A stretch of 64,000 bases of DNA, taken from the NCBI GenBank assembly GCA_913030605.1, contig CAJWEZ010000012.1, forward strand, positions 1 through 64,000. The letters are read 5' to 3'. Below, piece after piece: positions 42,443 through 48,866 of the stretch. Position 1 is the first letter of the stretch. Each line of letters opens with the position of its first letter. The notes under the pieces were generated by a model. It was not told the DNA's origin, searched no databases, and saw nothing but the letters and a program-made list of their open reading frames with translations. The DNA is from an uncultured Spirochaeta sp. (GTDB lineage: Bacteria; Spirochaetota; Spirochaetia; DSM-27196; Alkalispirochaetaceae). Both the position numbers and the translations under genes were made by a program.

Positions 42443-43792
42443 CTACTCGTACCGCTGGATCGCCGCCGCGCGCCGAAGGTCCGCCGCCGCGATCTGCAGG
42501 TCGATCGCCTTGTTCACCACGGCGTACTCGCTCCTGAGGCGATCCACCGACGCGGTGAGCTGATCGACGTCCGAGGCGGCACCCAGCCGCACCTGCTGCG
42601 CCACCACCCGTTCGTGTTCCCTGGCCTGATCGACCATTCCGGAGACCAGATCCAGGTCCGCGCGGGTCCGATTGTAGACCAGGAGGCACGTGCGGACGTC
42701 CTGCGTCACGACGCGCTCGGTGCGGTCCGCGTCAGCCGTGCGCATACGAACCTCGGCCTCCCGCGTATCGATCGCCGACCGGTGTGCGGGAAGTCCTCCG
42801 AGGTCGTAGGAGATCTGCGCGCCCAGCATCCAGGTACCCGTAAACGCCGGGTCGCTCTGGAACGCCACGCGCGAGTTGGGGTTTGCGTATGTGTAGTTGC
42901 CGGTCACCGACACCGTCGGGTACAGCGCCGACCGCGCCTGTCCCACATTCGCGTCGGCAACGTCGACCGCCAGCGTCGCCGCCAGGAGTTCCGGACGCGC
43001 CTCAAGGGCGTCTTTGACCAGATCCTGCTCGCTCCCGTCGATCGTGACATCGGAACCGGGCTCCGAGACCAGTGAGAGATCCTGCGAACCCTCGGGGTCT
43101 ACCAGCGACCGCAGCATGAGCATCGCCCGGTCGCGACGCATGATCGCGTCCTGCAGGTCCATCTCGGCCTGGTCGCACCGCATCTCTGCTTCCAGGAGAT
43201 CCGCGTTGAGTACGGTCCCCTGCTCCAGTTTCCTGCGCGTGACGTCGCGATTCCGCTCGGTGAGCGACAGGTTTTCCCGCATCATGGCAACGATGTTCTC
43301 CGCCCGCAACGCTTCCCAGTACGCCCGCTCCGTTTCGAACGCCACGGCACTGCGCGTCGCGTCGACACCGATCGCCTTTCCTTGTGCGGCGAGTTCGGCC
43401 AGGGTGATCGATTCCCGAAGCCGGTACCCGGCAAACACCGGGTACTGGAGGTTGGCCTGCAGCGAGTACGCGTTGTCCTGAGAGTCGAGGCTGACCTCCG
43501 CCGACCCGAACGAGATCGAGGAGGATACGTGACTCAGGCGGGTGTAGCCGGCTGACACGGACAGCGAGGGAAGCCGGCTCCATTGGGCTTCTTCCACCGA
43601 GGAACGCGCCGCCGCCGCCTCGAGCAGCGCGCTCTGAATGCGGGGATCGCCGGACAGCGCCCGCGACACGGCCTCGTCCACCGTGAGGTCTTCCGCCGCC
43701 ACCGTCGCAACGGGGCCGACCGCGATCACCAGCACCGTCACGACCAGCATGGCGATGCGACCCCCTCCCGTGGGGCGAGTATTAGTCTGCAA
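42443..43792 (-). CDS. TolC family outer-membrane efflux protein
   Basis: About 449 residues. A signal sequence (RIAMLVVTVLVIAVGPVATV, then AAEDLTVDEAVSRAL) leads into the two TolC repeats, each with an amphipathic helical hairpin and beta strands (RLPSLSVSAGYTRLSHVSSS and SALYPTVSVTGNYTYANPNS). The presence of this protein shows that the organism has an outer membrane. TTG 43792 has GGAGG six bases upstream and overlaps the MarR gene by 11 bases; ATG 43750 is an alternative with a GGGAGGGGG site. Second gene of the efflux operon. Confidence 0.9.
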   Translation of the reverse strand: MQTNTRPTGGGRIAMLVVTVLVIAVGPVATVAAEDLTVDEAVSRALSGDPRIQSALLEAAAARSSVEEAQWSRLPSLSVSAGYTRLSHVSSSISFGSAEVSLDSQDNAYSLQANLQYPVFAGYRLRESITLAELAAQGKAIGVDATRSAVAFETERAYWEALRAENIVAMMRENLSLTERNRDVTRRKLEQGTVLNADLLEAEMRCDQAEMDLQDAIMRRDRAMLMLRSLVDPEGSQDLSLVSEPGSDVTIDGSEQDLVKDALEARPELLAATLAVDVADANVGQARSALYPTVSVTGNYTYANPNSRVAFQSDPAFTGTWMLGAQISYDLGGLPAHRSAIDTREAEVRMRTADADRTERVVTQDVRTCLLVYNRTRADLDLVSGMVDQAREHERVVAQQVRLGAASDVDQLTASVDRLRSEYAVVNKAIDLQIAAADLRRAAAIQRYE

Positions 43793-44246
43793 GATAGTCC
43801 TCCACCTCCTGAAGGAGCGAAACGAGCCGCGCGCTGCGCTCGTCTCCCAGGTGTTCGATCAGCCCGTGGAATCGGCTTTCAAGTTCGCGCCGCGCCGGCG
43901 CAAGCGCCTCCCGTCCCGCGTCGGTCAGCGAGACGAGTACCGCGCGCCTGTCGTCCGGATCCATTTCCCGGCGCACATACCCATCCTCTTCCAGTCCGGT
44001 GACGATGCGCGTAGCTCCAGGGACCGATATTCCCATGGCGGAGGCGATCTCCGACACCCGGAGTGCGGGAACACCTTCGTCGGCCGAGCGAAACAGCTGG
44101 GTCATGACGAACACTGAACTCGGCCGGATCTCCTTGGTGAGCGAGTTGAACGTGCGCTTTTTGAGTAGCCGCGTGATACGGCGCATGACGCGAATAAGTT
44201 CGCGAACTATGGATTCTCTGTCGGGCGATTCTCTGTCGGGCTGCAT
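43782..44246 (-). CDS. MarR family repressor of the efflux operon
   Basis: A 154-residue MarR protein: an N-terminal dimer helix (IVRELIRVMRRITRLLKKRT), recognition helix region LRVSEIASAMGISVPGATRI, then the wing (RREMDPDDRRAVLVSLTDAG) and a long C-terminal helix. It heads an operon with TolC, two ABC half-transporters and HlyD, the common layout in which MarR senses the exported compound and derepresses the pump. GTTAAC-containing repeats just upstream (44261-44281) are probable operators. Confidence 0.92.
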   Translation of the reverse strand: MQPDRESPDRESIVRELIRVMRRITRLLKKRTFNSLTKEIRPSSVFVMTQLFRSADEGVPALRVSEIASAMGISVPGATRIVTGLEEDGYVRREMDPDDRRAVLVSLTDAGREALAPARRELESRFHGLIEHLGDERSARLVSLLQEVEDYLAD

Positions 44247-44260
44247 ATTTGGTTTACCAT

Positions 44261-44281
44261 GTTAACTATTAACAAGTTAAC
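44261..44281. promoter_or_regulatory. GTTAAC repeats, probable MarR operator
   Basis: GTTAAC occurs at 44261-44266 and 44276-44281, fifteen bases apart, with an overlapping dyad TTAAC-AA-GTTAA between them. This AT-rich patch stands out in GC-rich DNA and lies 15-35 bases upstream of the MarR start codon, where a repressor would cover the promoter. Confidence 0.6.
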
Positions 44282-44363
44282 TATCGGAAGGGAATATACG
44301 CTGCGGCTGCAGGAATGGCAAGGGGAGTGTGGAAGACGTGATCGCGGTGCGGGAAGCGATGGC

Positions 44364-44399
44364 GGGCGGATGATTGCAGGGCGGATGATTGCAGGGCGG
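44364..44399. repeat. Tandem 15-bp repeat, 2.4 copies
   Basis: GGGCGGATGATTGCA is present at 44364-44378 and 44379-44393 without change and is followed by a third GGGCGG. It lies between the divergently placed MarR and aldo/keto reductase genes in non-coding DNA. It may be a replication-slippage product. Confidence 0.75.
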
Positions 44400-44402
44400 G
44401 TT

Positions 44403-44448
44403 CCGGCGGCGGGTCACTCCGCCGCCGGATTCGGGGTGGTGCCGGCGG
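44403..44448 (-). terminator. Two alternative hairpins after the aldo/keto reductase gene
   Basis: CCGCCGG at 44422-44428 can pair with CCGGCGG at 44442-44448 (directly after the stop codon) or, as part of CCGCCGCCGG (44419-44428), with CCGGCGGCGG at 44403-44412 in a perfect ten-pair stem with a six-base loop. The two exclude each other. No T-run follows on the minus strand. Confidence 0.5.
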
Positions 44449-45315
44449 TCAGCGCCAGTCCTTCTGGTATACCGGAAACATGCTCGCATCGCCGTAGTCC
44501 TCGATGCGTTTCATGTTCTTCAGCTGTTCCATGTCCGCGTCGGAGATCTCGAAGTCAACGTCGGCGTTGCTCTTCATGTGATCCGGATTTGCCGTCTTGG
44601 GCAGCACAACGAGTCCCAGCTGCAGGTCGTAGCGGATTCCCAGCTGCGGGATCGAGACGCCGTACTTCTTCGCCATCGTGGCAAGCTTTTCATTCTTGAG
44701 CAGCTCGCCGTGACCAACCGGGGAGTACCCTTCGACCACGATGTCGTTTTTCCGGCAGTAGTCGATGATCGACGACGGCGTGTTGGTCACGTGGACCAGA
44801 ATCTGGTTCACCATCGGCTTCACCGTGCAGTCCGAGACGATGTTTTCGACGTCCGACGGCTCGAAGTTCGACACCCCGATGGCGCGCAGTTTGCCCGCCT
44901 TGTAGGCGTCCTCGAGGGCGCGCCACGCCTCCCGGTTGCCCTGCTCGTGCCGATCGCTCCCGTTGAACTCCGCCCACGGCTGTGGACTGTGTATGATCAT
45001 CAGGTCGATGTACTCGAGCCCCATGCGTTTCAGTGATCCGTCTATCGAGGCGACCGCCTCCTCGTAGTCCTTCACCTCGGCGGCGAGCTTTGTGGTCACG
45101 AACAGGTCTTTGCGGGCCACGCCGCTCTTTTTGATTCCCTCACCGACACCACGCTCGTTCTGATACGCCTGGGCGGTATCGATGTGGCGATAGCCGAGCT
45201 TCGTGGCGTCGACCACGGCCTGGACGGCATCGTCGTCGCTGATAAACCACGTGCCAAGACCGAGCTTCGGGATCTCGACTCCATTGGTCAGGGTGTATGT
45301 CTCGTTCAATATCAT
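44449..45315 (-). CDS. Aldo/keto reductase (AKR5-like)
   Basis: A 288-residue NADPH-dependent oxidoreductase with the intact tetrad Asp46, Tyr51 (GYRHIDTAQAYQNE), Lys76 (FVTTKLA) and His109 (LMIIHSPQP). The N-terminus LTNGVEIPKLGLGTWFISDD and the AIGVSNFEPSDVENI segment fit the AKR5 (2,5-diketogluconate reductase-like) group. Broad aldehyde and ketone reduction is likely. AAGGAG lies nine bases before ATG 45315, so longer frames upstream are not used. It is separated by 79 bases from a DUF2255 gene in the same direction and may share its transcript. Confidence 0.92.
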   Translation of the reverse strand: MILNETYTLTNGVEIPKLGLGTWFISDDDAVQAVVDATKLGYRHIDTAQAYQNERGVGEGIKKSGVARKDLFVTTKLAAEVKDYEEAVASIDGSLKRMGLEYIDLMIIHSPQPWAEFNGSDRHEQGNREAWRALEDAYKAGKLRAIGVSNFEPSDVENIVSDCTVKPMVNQILVHVTNTPSSIIDYCRKNDIVVEGYSPVGHGELLKNEKLATMAKKYGVSIPQLGIRYDLQLGLVVLPKTANPDHMKSNADVDFEISDADMEQLKNMKRIEDYGDASMFPVYQKDWR

Positions 45316-45394
45316 TGCAGTATTCTCCTTGCTTTGACTGGTGTCGGGGTGCGGTTGGTGCCGTGGCGTTTGCCATTGGCGTACAGACGGAGTA

Positions 45395-45787
45395 TTACTC
45401 CGCCCGCGGCATGACCCGCACGGTTGCCGCACGGGGCCCCTCCGCGATCATCGGGGCAAGAAACGGACTGTCGGGGTATTTTTGCCGGTATGCAGCGTCG
45501 ATTCGATCGTGAATCTCGCCGTCCACCGGCTCGAACGTCACATCCTTTGTCATCCCCGCCGCAATGATGCGGCCGGCACGCTCCCGAACCGCCGCCTGGT
45601 ACCATCGCGAGCTCGTCCCGTTGTACGCCCGAACGTACAGGGCCTCGTCCACAGCGACGGACCAGATCCACGTGGGAGTGCCGTAGGTTGTGCCGTCCTC
45701 ACGGAACGGCGAAATGTGCAGATCGTCGGCGGTCGCGATCGCCCGAAGCTCATCCGGCGACCACGGGGCGCTCTGTGGTGTACTCAT
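45395..45787 (-). CDS. DUF2255 family protein
   Basis: A 130-residue cytoplasmic protein with the DUF2255 pattern: DDLHISPFREDGTTYGTPTW, IWSVAVDEALYVRAYNG, SSRWYQAAV and a final DAAYRQKYPDSPF. The family has no proven activity; it recalls small flavin-linked oxidoreductase-type beta-barrels and is often found near aldo/keto reductases and stress regulators, as here. AAGGAGG lies nine bases before the ATG. Confidence 0.82.
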   Translation of the reverse strand: MSTPQSAPWSPDELRAIATADDLHISPFREDGTTYGTPTWIWSVAVDEALYVRAYNGTSSRWYQAAVRERAGRIIAAGMTKDVTFEPVDGEIHDRIDAAYRQKYPDSPFLAPMIAEGPRAATVRVMPRAE

Positions 45788-46057
45788 AGTGGTGTTCCTC
45801 CTTCCAGGTTCAGGGTTCCAATGTAGTGAGACGCGTACCCGATCGTCTCTCCACTACAGATACCCAACCGGAAGCGGTCGGTGGTAGCCGGATCCTGCGG
45901 CGTTCTTGCCCGATCGTCCAAGTCTGTCGGAGAACCGCGGGAGCAGGTGGACCTCGTCGCGCGGCCCCTGACCGCACCGAAGAAACGCATATTCTGCCTG
46001 GGGCCTCCAGGGACGCGTCAACGCTTGAGATGATAGAATTGCGGGTACGGACAAGTG

Positions 46058-46891
46058 ATGAGTTACACAAAACTCCACGAGCCGGCATCCTCGGTCAAGG
46101 AGTACGTCAGAGGTTATCTGTTTTCGGTCACGACGATCTACGATCGGTATTTTCCGGCGTGGACGCAGAATTTTCTGTTTCTTCTTCTGGGCGATGTGTA
46201 TTGTGCGGTCATGTCAAATGGTGACCGGCATCCCGGTTACCCAGAGATGGTCGTCGGGCCCCGTTCCTATCCATCTCGCCTTGAGCCGTCCCCCTGCCAC
46301 AATCGCTCTATCGTTGTGGAGCTTTCGCCGGGAGCGGCGTTACGATCTGCCGGCGGGAACCCCCGTCTTCTTACGAATCGCATAGCCGATGCGAAAGATG
46401 TTTTTCCGACGATATCTGAACTCAAGACGAGTTGCGCGGCCAGCGACAGCGAAGAGGAGGCATGTGCGATTCTGGACAGCTACTTCGAACACCATTTTCG
46501 CACCACCGATGTGGGATTGTTGGGCAACAAACGGCGGGTTCTTGATCTGCTGGACACGACATACGATTTCCGGAAGCTGGAACAGGGATTGGATGCACTA
46601 CCGCTCAGCATCCGCCACGTACGACGATTGTTCGCCGGGATCACTGGTATGTCTCCGTCCCTCTACCTGAGGATACGAAGAATGGAGCAGATTCTTTCCG
46701 ACTTCCACCGCGATCCGGATATCGACTACCTGACGAGGATCTATGATTTCTACGATCAACCACACTTCATTCGCGAATTCAGACGTTTCACCGGTGTCCG
46801 GCCGCGACAGTTCCTGAGAGATATGGAGGACGAGAAACAGCGAAGGGTACACTACAATTTGTCCCTCCGGTTTTTTGACGATGGTCGTTGA
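46058..46891 (+). CDS. AraC family regulator of lower GC content
   Basis: About 277 residues. The N-terminal effector part (SSVKEYVRGYLFSVTTIYDR, FLFLLLGDVYC) is of the DUF6597-like kind seen in some AraC proteins; the C-terminal helix-turn-helix region has LPLSIRHVRRLFAGITGMSP, LYLRIRRM, and IYDFYDQPHFIREFRRFTGV, RPRQF. GC is about 50-55% in three lines that I counted, against about 65% in the GH78 gene nearby, so it may have been acquired separately. The ribosome binding site is poor and ATG 46058 or GTG 46055 are equally possible. The lipoprotein gene 88 bases downstream may be its target. Confidence 0.82.
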   Translation: MSYTKLHEPASSVKEYVRGYLFSVTTIYDRYFPAWTQNFLFLLLGDVYCAVMSNGDRHPGYPEMVVGPRSYPSRLEPSPCHNRSIVVELSPGAALRSAGGNPRLLTNRIADAKDVFPTISELKTSCAASDSEEEACAILDSYFEHHFRTTDVGLLGNKRRVLDLLDTTYDFRKLEQGLDALPLSIRHVRRLFAGITGMSPSLYLRIRRMEQILSDFHRDPDIDYLTRIYDFYDQPHFIREFRRFTGVRPRQFLRDMEDEKQRRVHYNLSLRFFDDGR

Positions 46892-46892
46892 C

Positions 46893-46932
46893 ATCCAATA
46901 CGAACGCCCTCTGATGTCCGAATAATCCAATA
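46893..46932 (+). repeat. Direct repeat ATCCAATAC, 31 bases apart
   Basis: ATCCAATAC occurs at 46893-46901 and 46924-46932, about three helical turns apart on the same DNA face, between the AraC gene and the SBBP-type lipoprotein gene. AraC-type activators bind such direct repeats. A TTGACA lies at 46888-46893, but no good -10 follows at the usual distance. Confidence 0.4.
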
Positions 46933-46979
46933 CAGATGCGATTACGCAGTACTAACCTCGTGATGAAAGGGGTGTGGGT

Positions 46980-48605
46980 ATGGCGTTATCACAACGAACA
47001 CCGATCGATCTCCCGTGGCGGAGGGCAGTCAGACGGCGCGCGATCAGCCGAGCGATTTTGGTCATCGTCGCTTTCTCGTTACTTCCCACCGGTTGTGTCT
47101 GGTTCGGCGATCCGGACAACACTTCCGTGGATAGTGATCCGGACGATCCCGTGAATAGTCCGCCAGACGATCCCGACGCAGGCGAGAGTCTGGAGCTCAA
47201 CTGGGGAGAGACGCCCCGCTCGGGTTCCGCCGGAAGCTATTTCGCCGCCGTCGCAGCGGCTTCGGGGGAGGGCCTCGTCATCGGCGGCTCCGCGAAAGGC
47301 ACAATCGATTTTGGTAACGCGATCAATACTACAGCGGGAAGTTCGGCGACGGCAGCGCTACTTGTCTCCTACGATTCCGACGGAGACGCGAACTGGGCGT
47401 TTCAGGAATCCGGCAGTGCCGATTACAGCAACTTCGCGGCGGTGGCGACCGACTCGAGCGGGAACATTTATGCGCTTGTGCGAATCAAGACAACGTCGAC
47501 GTGGAACTTCGGGAACGGAATCACGGTGTCCGGCCTTGTGTCCGGTAATCACGGTGCCGTAGTCAAGTTCAACGCAAGCGGTACCGCGCAGTGGTCCTAT
47601 GTTCCGACCACTGCCCCGGATCGCTACGAATTCTACGATATCGCCGTAGCCGACGGCACCATCTACATCGCCGGCATCCAGCGCGGGAATGGTGAGTTTA
47701 CCTACGGGAGCGGCGTGACGGCACAGGCGACCGTTGATGGCCGCAATCACGCTCTCGTATTGACACTGGACGCAACCAACGGAACGGCCCAGGACGCGGC
47801 CACGACCACCGCGTCGCTGTGGGATTCCGTATTCGAAGGAATAGGCGTCGATGCCGACGGGAACGTGTACGCCGCCGGCAACATGACCGGGACCGGCACC
47901 TACTCCTTCGCCGGTAATCCGAGCGATATCGACGTATCTGGCTCAACCTCGACCAATTTTAACACACTCATTGTGAGTTTTGATTCCAACCTCGACGCGC
48001 GCTGGGCAAAAAGTGTCGACAACCTCGGCGCCGGCGGAAGCGCGGAGTTCTTCGGACTCGCCGTAGGTTCGAACGCGGTCTACGCGGTCGGCAGTTTCCA
48101 AGGGACTGCCAACGGATTTGGCAACGGTGTGAGTTATGCCAGCCAGAGCGACAACGACGAAGGGATCGTCGTCGCCTACGACCACAACGGCACAACTCAG
48201 TGGGTCAGTGGGTTGATTTCCGCCGCGAACGACCCGGAGATTTACTACATCGATGCGGCGACCGACTCCGGCGGCGTGTATGTCGGCGGGTATTTCCTCG
48301 GGAACAGCACATCCACCGCCACGGCGACGTTCGGGACGGGTGTGGGCGTGGAAAGTAGCTTCGAGAGCGAGATGGCCCTCGTGGTGAAGTACGACCTTGA
48401 TGGTACAGCTGTCGCCGCACAGGGTGCGAGCGGCGAGTCCTCCGACGCCTATTCTTATGCTGAAGGCATTGCGATCGGGTCAGACGGACAACTCTACGCG
48501 GCCGGCGCCGTTACCGATGATGTCCCCGTCACAATCGGCGGAACCACGTTTGCCGGGGCGAGTGCATCAGGGGCCAATGGGTTGGTGATTTCCTTCAATC
48601 CCTAA
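46980..48605 (+). CDS. SBBP-type beta-propeller repeat lipoprotein
   Basis: A 541-residue lipoprotein. The N-terminus is twin-Arg-rich and basic, then hydrophobic (AILVIVAFSLLPTGC) with a lipobox Cys and an Asp/Pro spacer. About seven SBBP-like repeats follow, each with a GNIYALVRI-, FGNGITVSG- and VVKFNASGTAQWSY-like order, the pattern of a seven-bladed propeller. It is the intact counterpart of the damaged gene at 35466. ATG 46980 has AAAGGGG seven bases upstream. Function unknown; propellers of this kind bind ligands or proteins at the surface. Confidence 0.85.
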   Translation: MALSQRTPIDLPWRRAVRRRAISRAILVIVAFSLLPTGCVWFGDPDNTSVDSDPDDPVNSPPDDPDAGESLELNWGETPRSGSAGSYFAAVAAASGEGLVIGGSAKGTIDFGNAINTTAGSSATAALLVSYDSDGDANWAFQESGSADYSNFAAVATDSSGNIYALVRIKTTSTWNFGNGITVSGLVSGNHGAVVKFNASGTAQWSYVPTTAPDRYEFYDIAVADGTIYIAGIQRGNGEFTYGSGVTAQATVDGRNHALVLTLDATNGTAQDAATTTASLWDSVFEGIGVDADGNVYAAGNMTGTGTYSFAGNPSDIDVSGSTSTNFNTLIVSFDSNLDARWAKSVDNLGAGGSAEFFGLAVGSNAVYAVGSFQGTANGFGNGVSYASQSDNDEGIVVAYDHNGTTQWVSGLISAANDPEIYYIDAATDSGGVYVGGYFLGNSTSTATATFGTGVGVESSFESEMALVVKYDLDGTAVAAQGASGESSDAYSYAEGIAIGSDGQLYAAGAVTDDVPVTIGGTTFAGASASGANGLVISFNP

Positions 48606-48866
48606 GGGTGGTCCAGAACTGTAACGCGCAGCGAGTGTAGTGGTCGTTTCCCCGGGTACAACCGAAGGACCGCATGGAACGGGTCCGATCGCCAGGAGGA
48701 TCAGCTCGCCGTGGCCGCCGGCGCGGCCACCGGCGACTACCCGGCCTCGACACCGGTGACCGCAGTCACAGGTCGAATCGCGGTGGGCGTTTGTCGACCA
48801 GTTGTGCGGTCGTCCCGGGGGTACTGTTTCGCACGGCCAGAGCCCCGCGGTATTCGGAGTTTACCG

